Assembly: GCF_040796495.1 (NCBI RefSeq)
Contig: NZ_JBFNQN010000015.1
Location: forward strand, 1-64,000
From: Kineococcus endophyticus
GTDB taxonomy: Bacteria > Actinomycetota > Actinomycetes > Actinomycetales > Kineococcaceae
Direction: 5' to 3'
DNA length: 64,000 nucleotides
Shown here piece after piece: positions 25,686 through 34,482 of the stretch. Below the pieces are notes generated by a model that did no database searches, was not told the origin of the DNA, and was given only the letters and a program-made list of their open reading frames with translations. Made by a program: the position numbers and the translations under genes. Numbering within the stretch: position 1 is the first letter of the stretch; every line of letters starts with the position of its first letter.

Positions 25686-26729
25686 TCAGGCCTCGCCGCC
25701 CTCGCGGACGCCGGCCCACAGGTCGACGCCGGAGTCGACGGCGAACTCCTCGATCGCGCTCAGTTCGGAGTCGGTGAACTCCAGGTTCTGCACCGCGGCC
25801 ACGTTGTCCTCGACCTGCTGCACCGAACTGGCGCCGATGAGAGTCGTGGTCACGCGCCGGTCGCGCAGGGTCCAGGCCAGGGCGAGCTGCGCGAGCGTCT
25901 GGCCGCGGCCCTCGGCGATCTCCTGCAGGCCGCGGATGCGGCGCAGCGTCTCGTCGTTCAAGATCGACGGGTCGAGGGACTTGCCCTGCGCCGCACGGGA
26001 GTCCTCCGGGATCCCGTTGAGGTAGCGGTTCGTCAGCAGCCCCTGCGCGAGCGCGGTGAAGGGGATGCACCCGACGCCCTCGGCCTCCAGGACGTCCAGC
26101 AGCCCGGACTCGATCCAGCGGTTGAACATCGAGTACGACGGCTGGTGGATCAGCAGCGGGGTGCCGAGGTCGCGCAGGATCCGCGAGGCCTGCAGCGTGC
26201 GTTCCGGGCCGTAGGAGGAGATCCCGACGTACAGCGCCTTGCCCGAGCGGACGATGGCGTCGAGCGCCCCCATCGTCTCCTCGAGCGGGGTGTCCGGGTC
26301 CGGACGGTGGTGGTAGAAGATGTCGACGTGGTCCAGGCCCATGCGCTGGAGCGACTGGTCCAGGGAGGCCGTCAGGTACTTGCGCGACCCGCGGTCCCCG
26401 TACGGCCCGGGCCACATGTCCCAGCCGGCCTTGGAGGAGATGACGAGTTCGTCGCGGTAGGGCTTGAAGTCCTCGCGGAACAACCGCCCGAAGTTCGTCT
26501 CGGCGGTGCCGTAGGGCGGGCCGTAGTTGTTCGCGAGGTCGAAGTGGGTGATGCCCAGGTCGAACGCGCGGCGGGTGATGTCGCGCTGGGTCTGGAACGG
26601 CTTGTCGTCGCCGAAGTTGTGCCAGAACCCGAGCGAGAGCGCCGGGAGTTCCAGGCCGCTGCGTCCGCAGCGGCGGTAGGGCATGGACTCGTACCGTCCA
26701 GCGTCTGCGGTGTACGTGGTGGGGCTCAC
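25686..26729 (-). CDS. Aldo/keto reductase (glyceraldehyde-3-phosphate reductase-like)
   Basis: NADPH-dependent aldo/keto reductase of 347 residues, closest in look to the YghZ/Mgr L-glyceraldehyde-3-phosphate reductase group. Motifs: LGFWHNFGDD, THFDLANNYGPPYGTAE (Asp and Tyr of the catalytic tetrad), ISSKAGWDMWPGPYG (Lys), HVDIFYHHRPDP (His), then GISSYG and the cofactor-binding GASSVQQVEDNV. It starts with GTG overlapping the stop of the KDPG aldolase by four bases, so the two make a sugar-acid or methylglyoxal-type module; the exact substrate is not determinable. Confidence 0.92.
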   Translation of the reverse strand: MSPTTYTADAGRYESMPYRRCGRSGLELPALSLGFWHNFGDDKPFQTQRDITRRAFDLGITHFDLANNYGPPYGTAETNFGRLFREDFKPYRDELVISSKAGWDMWPGPYGDRGSRKYLTASLDQSLQRMGLDHVDIFYHHRPDPDTPLEETMGALDAIVRSGKALYVGISSYGPERTLQASRILRDLGTPLLIHQPSYSMFNRWIESGLLDVLEAEGVGCIPFTALAQGLLTNRYLNGIPEDSRAAQGKSLDPSILNDETLRRIRGLQEIAEGRGQTLAQLALAWTLRDRRVTTTLIGASSVQQVEDNVAAVQNLEFTDSELSAIEEFAVDSGVDLWAGVREGGEA

Positions 26730-27364
26730 GTCGGCGATCCTGCCACGCGCAGCGCCGCGGCGGCACGGGCCAGTTCCTCGACGCGGGCGAAGTCCCCCGC
26801 GGCGAGGGCGTCCGCCGGGGTGAGCCAACTGCCGCCCACGCACCCCACGTTCGAGAGGGCGAGGTACTCCGCCGCGTTCGCCGGGGAGATCCCCCCGGTC
26901 GGGCAGAACCGCACCTGCGGCAGGACCGTGCGCAGCGCTGCGAGGAACGGGGCACCGCCGGACTGCTGGGCGGGGAAGAACTTCAGCTCGTGGACCCCGA
27001 GTTCCAGCGCCACCAGGGCTTCGGAGACCGTCGCGACCCCCGGCAGCAGCGGGACGCCGCGGTCGCGGGCGGCCCCGACGATCGAGGGTGTCGTGCCCGG
27101 GCTGACGAGGAACTGCGCGCCCGCGTCGACGGCGCGGGCGACGTCGTCGGCCGACGTGCAGGTGCCGACGCCGAGCAGGATGTCGGGGACCTCCGCGGCG
27201 ACGGCCCGCACGGCGTCGAGCGCGACGGGCGTCCGCAGGGTCAGCTCGACCACCCCGACGCCGCCCGCGAGCAGCGCGCGGGCCAGCGGGACGGCCGTGG
27301 CGACGTCCTCGACGACGACGACGGGCACGACCGGGGAGACGTCGAGAACACTGGCTGGCGACAC
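26726..27364 (-). CDS. eda: Bifunctional KHG/KDPG aldolase
   Basis: Class I aldolase of 212 residues that splits 2-keto-3-deoxy-6-phosphogluconate or 4-hydroxy-2-oxoglutarate. The catalytic Glu is in VELTLRTP, the Schiff-base Lys in LKFFPAQQSGG, and the phosphate-binding loop in FCPTGGISPANAAEYL. The usual GAGTV is GVGTCTS here. The GTG has GAGGAGGAG upstream. Its stop overlaps the aldo/keto reductase start. No other Entner-Doudoroff gene is in the window, so it may serve sugar-acid breakdown. Confidence 0.93.
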   Translation of the reverse strand: MSPASVLDVSPVVPVVVVEDVATAVPLARALLAGGVGVVELTLRTPVALDAVRAVAAEVPDILLGVGTCTSADDVARAVDAGAQFLVSPGTTPSIVGAARDRGVPLLPGVATVSEALVALELGVHELKFFPAQQSGGAPFLAALRTVLPQVRFCPTGGISPANAAEYLALSNVGCVGGSWLTPADALAAGDFARVEELARAAAALRVAGSPT

Positions 27365-27409
27365 GGGGGGCTCCTCCTCGAGGTCCGGGTGGGCCCCACT
27401 GTCCCAGCC

Positions 27410-28150
27410 TCAGCCGACGCGGACCGCGCTGGGGGTGACCGTCCCGGTGACGACGAGACCGTCGTCGGCGACCTGCAGGCCCTCCAGCCGCACCTGCGGC
27501 GGGACCCCCTCGAGGGGGAAGGTGAAGCCGCCGAACCCCGCGGCCTCGAGCAGCTGCTCGGCGCGGCCGAGCGGCACCGAGGCCCCCGCCAGCTGAGCGC
27601 TCACCGGTTCCAGCCGGACGTCCGAGCCCTCCAGGACGGGCTTGCCCGTGACGGCGAGGTCGACGCCGAGCCCGAAGACGCGGACGGTCGCCCCCGCGCG
27701 GACGGCGTCCCCGTCGCGGGTGAGCGTCACGTCGAGGGCGCCGACGGAGGCCTTCTGCGCGAGGTCGGCGTAGGCCACCTCCGCCCGGACGGTGCCACCG
27801 GCGACGTCGACCGTCCCGGCACCACCGGTGAGCACGCTCGAGGGGACGTCCACCTCGGGCAGCCGCACGCGCACGTCCCGGACGACGAGGTCGTCCTCGG
27901 TCGTCATGCGGGGCACCGTCACGGTCACGTCCTCGAAGCGTCCCCGCACGGCCTGCCAGAGGAACGAGCCGCCCGCGAGGGTGACCTCGGGGTCCTGCGG
28001 GAGCCGGTACTCGCTGCGCAGCTGGGAGGCGACGCGGTCGGTCGCGTAGGTGCGGGCGGCCAGGTCGGCCGCCACGGCGATGACCGCGAGCGCCACGAGC
28101 GTGACGAGCACGCGGACGAGGGGACGGCCGGAGCGGCGGGCGGACGACAC
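27410..28150 (-). CDS. DUF2993 (LmeA-like) phospholipid-binding protein
   Basis: A 246-residue protein anchored by one N-terminal hydrophobic helix (residues ~12-30), followed by a beta-rich extracytoplasmic domain containing SFLWQAVRGRFEDVTVTVP, VTLTRDG, and repeated amphipathic strands up to VTGTVTPSAVRVG. DUF2993 includes LmeA, a periplasmic protein that supports lipomannan elongation in mycobacteria. It lies 33 bases downstream of the phosphotransferase gene, on the same strand as the glycosyltransferase operon, and could be its last member. Confidence 0.82.
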   Translation of the reverse strand: MSSARRSGRPLVRVLVTLVALAVIAVAADLAARTYATDRVASQLRSEYRLPQDPEVTLAGGSFLWQAVRGRFEDVTVTVPRMTTEDDLVVRDVRVRLPEVDVPSSVLTGGAGTVDVAGGTVRAEVAYADLAQKASVGALDVTLTRDGDAVRAGATVRVFGLGVDLAVTGKPVLEGSDVRLEPVSAQLAGASVPLGRAEQLLEAAGFGGFTFPLEGVPPQVRLEGLQVADDGLVVTGTVTPSAVRVG

Positions 28151-28183
28151 CCCACCACTGTCCCAGGACGGGTCCGCCGGGGA

Positions 28184-29179
28184 TCACCCCGACCCGAGCA
28201 GTGCGGCGGCCACGTCGTCGGGCATCCCCCGGAACGCGTGCACCGCCGCGATCCGGCACCGCGCGACGCGCCGCAGCACGGCGACGCGGTCGGCGCGGGC
28301 CCCGTCCCAGGCGGCCAGCACACCGCGCTCGACGGCCGCGGCCGCGGCGCGGTGACCGCGCGCCGCGGCGAGGTCGAGGTGCGCGAGCAGGTTCGCGACG
28401 TCGAGCGCCGGGTCGGCGAGCGCCGCGGTGTCGACGTCCAGGAGCGTCACCCGCCGCCCCAGCAGCACCTGCCCGTCGTGCAGGTCACGGTGCGCGGGGA
28501 CGGGCGCGGCCGGAGGCAACCGGCGCAGGGCCGCGGTCGCCGCGTCCGCCGCCGCACGGAGCCCGGGCGCGGCGACGCCGAAGGCGAGGGCGTCGGCGAC
28601 CCACCGGTCCAGGACGGCGGCCTCGGCGGCGGTGTCGTGCACCGGCAGGTCGTCCGCCCCGGACGCGGCGAGCGCGGTGACGGCGGCGCCCGTGCGCCGG
28701 CCCGCCTCCTGGCAGGCGCCCACCTCCCCCGTGCGCAGGACGTCGGTCATCTCGACGCCGTCCGCGGCCCGCAGCTCCAGCCGTCCCGGGGCGCTCGCCG
28801 CGACGTCGACGAGGTCGGGGGCGTCCGACGTCCGCCCGCGGACCGGCACCAGGGCCGCGTCCAGCACGGCGTGCCGGTGCAGCGCGGTGCGCGTCGCGGC
28901 CGGGGAGGCGAGCTTGACGAAGGTGTCGCCGCGACGCAGGACGGCCCGCTTGCCGAAGCGGTGCGCGAGGAGCCGCCCGGGCAGGGCGTGCACGTCCCCG
29001 AGCCGCGGGTCCTGCGCGCGGAGGCGGACGGGGCCGCCGACCGAGGCCGCGGTCCCGGCGACGACCCGGCCCGCCGCGTCCCGGCCCTCGAGCGCGAGGC
29101 CGGCCTCCGGTCGTCCGCCCCGCCGCGGCCACACCCGCGTCCAGACGGGGGGCGTGCCCGGGGTCGGCTCCGCGGTCAC
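28184..29179 (-). CDS. Phosphotransferase family protein (kinase fold) 1
   Basis: APH-type kinase-fold protein of 331 residues. The catalytic loop is VPAHRDLHDGQVLL, with the HxD aspartate present but Gln where Asn is usual. The metal-binding segment is VTLLDVDTAALADPALDVAN (DxD). The N-terminal lobe has FGKRAVLRRGDTFVKLASP with a likely ATP-binding Lys. It starts with GTG overlapping the stop of the next phosphotransferase by four bases. Its neighbours (glycosyltransferases and an exporter) suggest a small-molecule or sugar kinase in the same pathway, or a self-protection enzyme; the substrate is unknown. Confidence 0.75.
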   Translation of the reverse strand: MTAEPTPGTPPVWTRVWPRRGGRPEAGLALEGRDAAGRVVAGTAASVGGPVRLRAQDPRLGDVHALPGRLLAHRFGKRAVLRRGDTFVKLASPAATRTALHRHAVLDAALVPVRGRTSDAPDLVDVAASAPGRLELRAADGVEMTDVLRTGEVGACQEAGRRTGAAVTALAASGADDLPVHDTAAEAAVLDRWVADALAFGVAAPGLRAAADAATAALRRLPPAAPVPAHRDLHDGQVLLGRRVTLLDVDTAALADPALDVANLLAHLDLAAARGHRAAAAAVERGVLAAWDGARADRVAVLRRVARCRIAAVHAFRGMPDDVAAALLGSG

Positions 29180-30318
29180 GCGCTCACCGCCCGCGCGGCG
29201 ACGTCGAGGAGACGGCGCGTGGCGCCGGCCCAGCCCGGCCGACGGCGCCGGAACGGTTCCGGGGCGCGCAGCAGGGCCGCGGCCGCCCGCAGGACGCCCG
29301 GCACCTCCTCGCCCGGTTCCCCGGGGTCCGCGTCCTGGGCGACGACGGCGGCGTCCCAGGACGCGAGGTCCCACCCGGCGGGGGCGCGGCAGGCGCGGTC
29401 GACGTCGAGCACGACCCAGCCGTGCGCGGTGTGCAGCAGCTGGTCCGGGGAGAGGTCACCGTGCGCGAACACCACCGGGTCCAGGTCCGCCGCGTCGGCC
29501 TCGGCGGCCGCGGCCCAGCGGTGGGCCGTGCGCCGCAGCCGGTCCGCGAAGCCGGTGTCGAGGACGACGGTCCCCCGGACGGCCTGGTCCACGGCCCGCT
29601 GCAGTCCCGCGCGGTCGAGCACGGGCAGGCGGCCGGCGTCGGTGCGCGCCCAGCCCCGCACGAGGGCGGACACGGCGGCGCGGTCGGCGGCCGTGGCGGC
29701 CCGCCCCGGCAGCCACGGCGTCCGCACGCCGTGCCGGCCGAGCGGTCCGGCGGACGGGGTCGCGATCCCCGCCGCGCTCAGGGCGCGGGCGGCGTGGACG
29801 CTGCGCACCGCGGTGCCGGCGTCGGCGTGGACCTTGCGGCACTCCCCCGACGCCCCGTGGCGCAGGACGGCCCGCCGGGCCGGGTTGTGCGCCACCGTCC
29901 GGGCACCGCGGGCGGCCTCGGCCAGGTCCGGCAGGGCCCGGTCGGTGAGGGCGGGGACCCGCACGAGCCGCAGCCCCTCGTCGAGGACGGCTGCCCCACC
30001 GGCGGCGCGGACGTCCTTGCCGACCTTGCGCCACGACGCCGCCGAGTGGGCCGTCACCAGCCACCACGGACCGCCGTCGCCGGGGTCGACGGCGGCGCGC
30101 AGCGAGGTGGACGGCTTGTAGCGCAACCGGTCGACCCGCGCGGCCGGCATCCCCGTCCACCGGCGCAGGAGCACCTCGTCCAGGACGGTCAGCACCCCCG
30201 GGACGCCGGGGTCGGCGTGCGCGAGCCGGGCGTCGACCCGCAGCTCCTCGGTGGGCGGGAATCCGGTCACGGGGTCGGTCACGGGGTCGGTCACGGGGTC
30301 GGTCACGGGGTCGGTCAC
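29176..30318 (-). CDS. Phosphotransferase family protein (kinase fold) 2, with repeat-encoded start
   Basis: APH-type kinase-fold protein, up to 380 residues. The C-terminal lobe has FAHGDLSPDQLL (catalytic Asp; Gln in place of Asn) and VVLDVDRACRAPAGWDLASW (DxD). The N-terminal part contains RLRYKPSTSLRAAV and RRAVLRHGASGECRKVHADA, with a possible ATP-binding Lys. The N-terminus is encoded by five 12-base repeats, giving VTDP four times and then VTG, so five in-frame GTG codons (30318, 30306, 30294, 30282, 30270) can start it. The first overlaps the exporter stop (GTGA). The product is related to, but clearly divergent from, the downstream kinase. Confidence 0.75.
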   Translation of the reverse strand: MTDPVTDPVTDPVTDPVTGFPPTEELRVDARLAHADPGVPGVLTVLDEVLLRRWTGMPAARVDRLRYKPSTSLRAAVDPGDGGPWWLVTAHSAASWRKVGKDVRAAGGAAVLDEGLRLVRVPALTDRALPDLAEAARGARTVAHNPARRAVLRHGASGECRKVHADAGTAVRSVHAARALSAAGIATPSAGPLGRHGVRTPWLPGRAATAADRAAVSALVRGWARTDAGRLPVLDRAGLQRAVDQAVRGTVVLDTGFADRLRRTAHRWAAAAEADAADLDPVVFAHGDLSPDQLLHTAHGWVVLDVDRACRAPAGWDLASWDAAVVAQDADPGEPGEEVPGVLRAAAALLRAPEPFRRRRPGWAGATRRLLDVAARAVSA

Positions 30319-30324
30319 GGGGTC
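30265..30324. repeat. Five perfect 12-bp tandem repeats over the start codon of the phosphotransferase gene
   Basis: The unit GGTCACGGGGTC occurs five times without mismatch. On the minus strand each unit supplies GTG ACC GAC CCC, in frame with the phosphotransferase, and the first unit also contains the exporter stop. Copy-number change would keep the frame but change N-terminal length and the number of start codons. Confidence 0.95.
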
Positions 30325-32060
30325 ACTGCCAGAGCGCGTCGAGTGGTGGGCACGGGGTGGAACCGGCCCTCGCGCACCTCGACCACCCGGTCGCACCGTG
30401 CGAGCAGCGTGGGGTCGTGCGTCACCAGGAGCGTCGTCCGCCCGTCGGCGAGCCGGTCGAGGGCTTCGAGCACGGTGTCCGCGGACGCGGCGTCGAGCCC
30501 GGTCGTGGGTTCGTCCAGCAGCAGCAGCCCGGGGTCGCGCAGCAGGGCCCGGGCGATGGCCAGCCGCTGCCGCTGCCCGCCGGAGAGCGAACTGCCCCGC
30601 TCGGCGACGACCGTGTCGTAGCCCTGGGGCAGCGCGGCGACGAAGTCGTGCGCGCCGACGTCCCGGACGGCACGTTCCACGGCCTCGTCGTCGGCGTCCG
30701 GACGGCCGAGCCGGACGTTGTCCCGCACGGTGCCGGCGAAGAGGAACGGTTCCTGCAGGACGACCGCGACGTGGTCGCGCACGTCCTTGCGGCGCAACGT
30801 CGTCAGGTCGTGACCGTCGAGCAGGACGCGGCCCGCGCTCGGGTCGAGCAGGCGCAGGAGCAGGTGCAGGGCGGTCGACTTGCCCGACCCGCTGGGGCCG
30901 ACGACGGCGATCCGCTCGCCGGGGTGCACGACGAGGTCGGCCCCGTCGAGGACCCGTCGCCCGGGGCCGCGCTCGACGACGACGCCCTCGAAGCGGACCG
31001 AGCCCCGCAGCCGCCGCAGCGACGTGGCGTCCGGGGCCTCCGGCAGGGGTTCGGCGCGGCGCAGGCAGTCCAGGACGCGTTCGCCCGAGGCCGCCGCCCG
31101 CGCGATGCGCCCGGTGTGCTTGGCCAGGTCGCGCACCGGCTTGAACGCGGCCTTGAGGTAGGTGAGGAAGACGACGAGCTCCCCGACGCTCAGGGCGCCC
31201 CCGCTGACGCGCAGCGCCCCGACGACGAGGACGACGGCCGTCGCCAGGCCGACGAGGACGTCGACGCGCCGTTCGAGGCCGGCGGCGAGCCGGCGCGCGC
31301 GGACCCCGTCGCGCAGGCTGCCGTCGTTGGCGGTGCGGAACGCCTGCGACCGGTGCTCCTGCAGGTCGTAGGCCTGGACGAGCCCGATCCCGGAGAACGC
31401 CTCGGAGGTGTCGGCGGCCAGGACGCCCTCGCGGCGGCGCTGGTCGCGGCTGGCGTCGGTGATGCGCCGCCCGCTGCGCCGGCCCGAGAGCAGCATCAGC
31501 GGGGCGACGGCGACCACGGCGAGCGCCAGGAGCGGGTCGAGCACGACCATGACGACGGCCATCGCGAGGAACGTCACGACGCTGCCGACGAGCGGCAGCC
31601 CGGCCGTGATCGCGGCCTCCTGGACCCGGCCGACGTCGGAGACGACGCGCGTGACCAGGTCGCCGGCCCGGGAGCCGGCGTGGAAGGACGGCGCGGCGTG
31701 CAGCAGCCGGGAGTGGACCTCGGCCCGCAGCCTGGTCGTGGTGCGAGAGCCCACGACGGCGAACGCCGTGGCCGTCAGGTACGCGCACAGCGCCCGGCCC
31801 GCGGCGAGCAGCACCACGGCCAGCCCGGCGAGGACGACGACCCGCAGCGTGCTCGGGGCAGCCCCCGCCGCGGGGTCGGCGGCCAGGGGCACGACGTGGT
31901 CGACGACGACCTTCAGGGGCCAGGGTTCGGCGAGCCGGAACGCGACCTCACCGAAGAGGGCCAGCAGGCCCCCGGCGGCGATGCGCCGCGAGCCGCGGGT
32001 GTGCGGGGCGACGAGGGCGACGGTGTGCCGCAGGGCCTGCTGGTCGACCGGCGTGCTCAC
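30315..32060 (-). CDS. ABC transporter, fused permease-ATPase (exporter type)
   Basis: Half-size exporter of the MsbA/LmrA type, 581 residues. Residues ~20-310 hold six transmembrane helices with an EAA-like GDLVTRVVSDVGRVQEA coupling region. The ATPase domain has Walker A VGPSGSGKST, Q-loop VVLQEPFLFAGT, signature SLSGGQRQRLAIARAL, Walker B LLLLDEPTTGLD and H-loop VTHDPTLL. It would act as a homodimer to move a lipid-linked or hydrophobic product outwards. Starts with GTG overlapping the glycosyltransferase stop. In this operon it is the likely exporter of the glycosylated product. Confidence 0.92.
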   Translation of the reverse strand: MSTPVDQQALRHTVALVAPHTRGSRRIAAGGLLALFGEVAFRLAEPWPLKVVVDHVVPLAADPAAGAAPSTLRVVVLAGLAVVLLAAGRALCAYLTATAFAVVGSRTTTRLRAEVHSRLLHAAPSFHAGSRAGDLVTRVVSDVGRVQEAAITAGLPLVGSVVTFLAMAVVMVVLDPLLALAVVAVAPLMLLSGRRSGRRITDASRDQRRREGVLAADTSEAFSGIGLVQAYDLQEHRSQAFRTANDGSLRDGVRARRLAAGLERRVDVLVGLATAVVLVVGALRVSGGALSVGELVVFLTYLKAAFKPVRDLAKHTGRIARAAASGERVLDCLRRAEPLPEAPDATSLRRLRGSVRFEGVVVERGPGRRVLDGADLVVHPGERIAVVGPSGSGKSTALHLLLRLLDPSAGRVLLDGHDLTTLRRKDVRDHVAVVLQEPFLFAGTVRDNVRLGRPDADDEAVERAVRDVGAHDFVAALPQGYDTVVAERGSSLSGGQRQRLAIARALLRDPGLLLLDEPTTGLDAASADTVLEALDRLADGRTTLLVTHDPTLLARCDRVVEVREGRFHPVPTTRRALAVTP

Positions 32061-33238
32061 GCGGGGACCTCCTGCCGGGTGGTGACCGGGGACAGGCCGG
32101 CGAGGGAGCGGTCGACGACGCGGGTCCACGTGCCGCGCTCGACGACGGCCCGGCGGCCGGCGGCCCCCAGGGCGGCGCGCAGCGACGGGGTCGTCCGGAG
32201 CCGTTGCAGCGCAACGGCCAGGGCGTCGACGTCGCCCGCGGGGACGAGGAGCAGCTCGGTCCCATCGCGGTAGGTGGTCGCCAGGTCCCCGACGGTGGCG
32301 GCGACGGTCGCGGTCCCGCACGCGAGGTACTCGGCCACCTTCAGCGGGGAGAAGTACCGTGCCCCCGCGGGGTACGGCGCCACCGCGACGTCGGCGCGGG
32401 CCAGCAGGGCCGGGACCTGCGCGGGGTCGACGGCGCCGGGAGCCTGGACCGCCAGGCCCAGCTCGGCGGCACGGGCCAGGGCGGCGGCGCGTTCGGGCCC
32501 GTCGCCGACGAGCAGCAGCTCGAGGGCCGGCCCGGGCTGCGCGCGCAGCCGCCCGACCGCCTCGACGAGCAGGTGGACGCCGTGCCAGGGGCGGAAGGCG
32601 CCGACGAAGGCGATCCGCAACGGCGCCGCGGCGCCGGTCCGGCCGGGGTCCCCGGCGGGCCGGAACCGGTCGACGTCGACCCCGTTGGCCACCACCCTCA
32701 CGTCCGCCCCGGGCGCGAGGTCGCGGATCCAGTCGGCCACGGCCGAGCTCACCGCGACGACCCGGCGCGCCGCGACGAGGGCCCGCCGGGTGCGGTCCCA
32801 GGCCGTCGCGACGTCGTGCAGGCTGCGGTGGCGGGCCTGCTCGACGGGCAGCGGGGCGTTGACCTCCAGGACGGCGGGCACGCCGAGCTCGGCGGCGACC
32901 TCCTGTGCGGCGCAACCGAACAGCGCGTACCGCTCGTAGACGAGGGCGCCTGCGTCGGCGCCGGCGACGAGCTCCCGGACCAGAGCGGCGACCTGCCCGT
33001 CGGCGGCCACGAGGTCCTGCTCGCGCTCGGCCCGCGAGCGCCCGCCGGGCAGGTGGACCGGGTGCGTGCGCACGCCCGCCAGGCCCGCGCCGGGCTCCCC
33101 GCCGGGCCGGGTCGTCACCACGTGCACGTCGTGGCCGGCGGCGAGCAGGACGCGCAGGACCTCCTGGACGTGCACGGAGCAGCCCTTGCCGCCGAAGACG
33201 GGCACCCCGGGGTCGAGGCTGACGACGACGACGCGCAT
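32057..33238 (-). CDS. Glycosyltransferase family 4 protein 1
   Basis: GT-B fold glycosyltransferase, 393 residues. N-terminal domain: SLDPGVPVFGGKGCSVHVQE, with the glycine-rich loop typical of GT4. C-terminal donor-binding domain: VVANGVDVDRFRP, IAFVGAFRPWHGVHLLVEAV, LLVGDGPER and the acidic-pair region in ARYFSPLKVAEYLACGTA. No signal peptide or membrane helix is seen, so it works on the cytosolic face. It overlaps the upstream glycosyltransferase by one base (TGATG) and the exporter by four. Substrates are unknown. Confidence 0.88.
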   Translation of the reverse strand: MRVVVVSLDPGVPVFGGKGCSVHVQEVLRVLLAAGHDVHVVTTRPGGEPGAGLAGVRTHPVHLPGGRSRAEREQDLVAADGQVAALVRELVAGADAGALVYERYALFGCAAQEVAAELGVPAVLEVNAPLPVEQARHRSLHDVATAWDRTRRALVAARRVVAVSSAVADWIRDLAPGADVRVVANGVDVDRFRPAGDPGRTGAAAPLRIAFVGAFRPWHGVHLLVEAVGRLRAQPGPALELLLVGDGPERAAALARAAELGLAVQAPGAVDPAQVPALLARADVAVAPYPAGARYFSPLKVAEYLACGTATVAATVGDLATTYRDGTELLLVPAGDVDALAVALQRLRTTPSLRAALGAAGRRAVVERGTWTRVVDRSLAGLSPVTTRQEVPA

Positions 33239-34482
33239 CAGCGCACCCCCGCCGGCTGCAGCGCCGGAGCCTGCGGCGACGCGACGGCGGTGGAGACGGC
33301 GGTGGAGAGGTCCCGCAGCCGGGCCGCCTGGGTGCGTACGTCGAAGAACTGCTCGACGCGGGTGCGGGCGGCCCGCGCGTACCGCCGGCCGAGCTCGGGG
33401 TCGTCGAGGAGCCGGCGCAGCGCCGCCGCCAGCGCGACCGGGTCCGCCTCGGGGACGAGGGTGCCGGTGATGCCGTCCAGCACGGCCTCGGGGATGCCCG
33501 TCACCGGGGTGGACACGACGGGGGTGCCGAGGGCCATCGCCTCCAGCAGCACCGTCGGCAGGCCGTCGCGGTCCCCGTCGGGGGCGACGACGCACGGGGC
33601 CGCGAACACCGCGGCCCGGCGCAGCAGGGCGGCGACCTCGTGCTGGGGCAGCGCCCCGGCGAACTCGACGGCGTCGCCGAGGTCCCGGGCCCGCTCCCGC
33701 AGGGACGTCTCCAGCCGTCCGCTGCCGGCGAGGACGAGGCGGACGGGATCGCCTGCGGCGCGCAGGATCCGGACCGCGTCGAGCAGGTCCTCGAAACCCT
33801 TCTTCTCCACGAGGCGGCCCACGGCCGCGACCACGCGGTCCCGCCGGAGGGGGGCGTGGTGCTCGAGGGCGTCGAGGTCCAGGCCGTTGTGGACGCGGAC
33901 GACGTTCGCCGCGGGGTGGTGACGCTGCAGGTGCCGCAGGTTGTAGTCGCTGACGGTGACCACGGCGGCGGCGTCGGTCAGCACACGGTCCAGCAGGGCC
34001 GGGTCGGCCGGTGGCACGTAGATGTCCTTGGCGTGCGCGGTGAGGGTGTAGCCGGTGCCGAGCAGCGCCGCGGCCAGCCGCGTGGTCCGTCCCGGCAGCG
34101 TGGCGAAGTGGGCGTGCAGGTGGGTGACCGCGTTCTCGCGGGCCCACAGCGCGACCCCGACGGCCTGGGCCGCGACGGCGACCTCCTCGGCCAGCAGCTC
34201 GGGCAGCGTCGCGGCGAAGCCCGGGAGGTGCTCCGCCCGGCGCAGGGCCGCCCACAGCGCGCCGCTGGACCGGCCGGCGGTCTCCTCGATCCAGGTGACG
34301 GGGGCGTCGACGCCCGCCAGCAGCGCGTGGAACCGCGGGTCGGTGGGGGCCCGCAGGCTCGCGACGGCGATCCGCTCGCCCTGCGCTTCCCGGGCGGCGA
34401 TCTCCCGGACGACGAACGTCTCGGAGAACCGCGGGTACATCTTCACGACGTAGCCCGTGGTGGGGGTGGTGTCAGCTCGCAC
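33238..34482 (-). CDS. Glycosyltransferase family 4 protein 2
   Basis: GT-B fold glycosyltransferase, 414 residues. N-terminal domain: YVVKMYPRFSETFVVREIAA and THLHAHFATLPGRTTRLAA, a form seen in colanic-acid-type or WcaL/EpsE-like transferases. C-terminal domain: VVRVHNGLDLDALE, VGRLVEKKGFEDLLDAV, LAGSGRLETSL and DGLPTVLLEAMALGTPVVST. It overlaps the GT28-like gene upstream by 11 bases in another frame. This is a second, distinct GT4 protein and is not a duplicate of its neighbour. Together with the other two it could build a short oligosaccharide. Confidence 0.88.
   Translation of the reverse strand: MRADTTPTTGYVVKMYPRFSETFVVREIAAREAQGERIAVASLRAPTDPRFHALLAGVDAPVTWIEETAGRSSGALWAALRRAEHLPGFAATLPELLAEEVAVAAQAVGVALWARENAVTHLHAHFATLPGRTTRLAAALLGTGYTLTAHAKDIYVPPADPALLDRVLTDAAAVVTVSDYNLRHLQRHHPAANVVRVHNGLDLDALEHHAPLRRDRVVAAVGRLVEKKGFEDLLDAVRILRAAGDPVRLVLAGSGRLETSLRERARDLGDAVEFAGALPQHEVAALLRRAAVFAAPCVVAPDGDRDGLPTVLLEAMALGTPVVSTPVTGIPEAVLDGITGTLVPEADPVALAAALRRLLDDPELGRRYARAARTRVEQFFDVRTQAARLRDLSTAVSTAVASPQAPALQPAGVR

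Noticed and set aside
28184-30318. Calling the two APH-fold proteins aminoglycoside resistance genes.
   Set aside because: The APH fold is shared with many sugar and small-molecule kinases. The context is glycosylation/export, and the catalytic loop Asn is Gln in both, so resistance is not supported.
30265-30324. The 12-base repeats as a CRISPR array.
   Set aside because: The units are 12 bases, directly abutting and lack spacers, so they form a coding tandem repeat.
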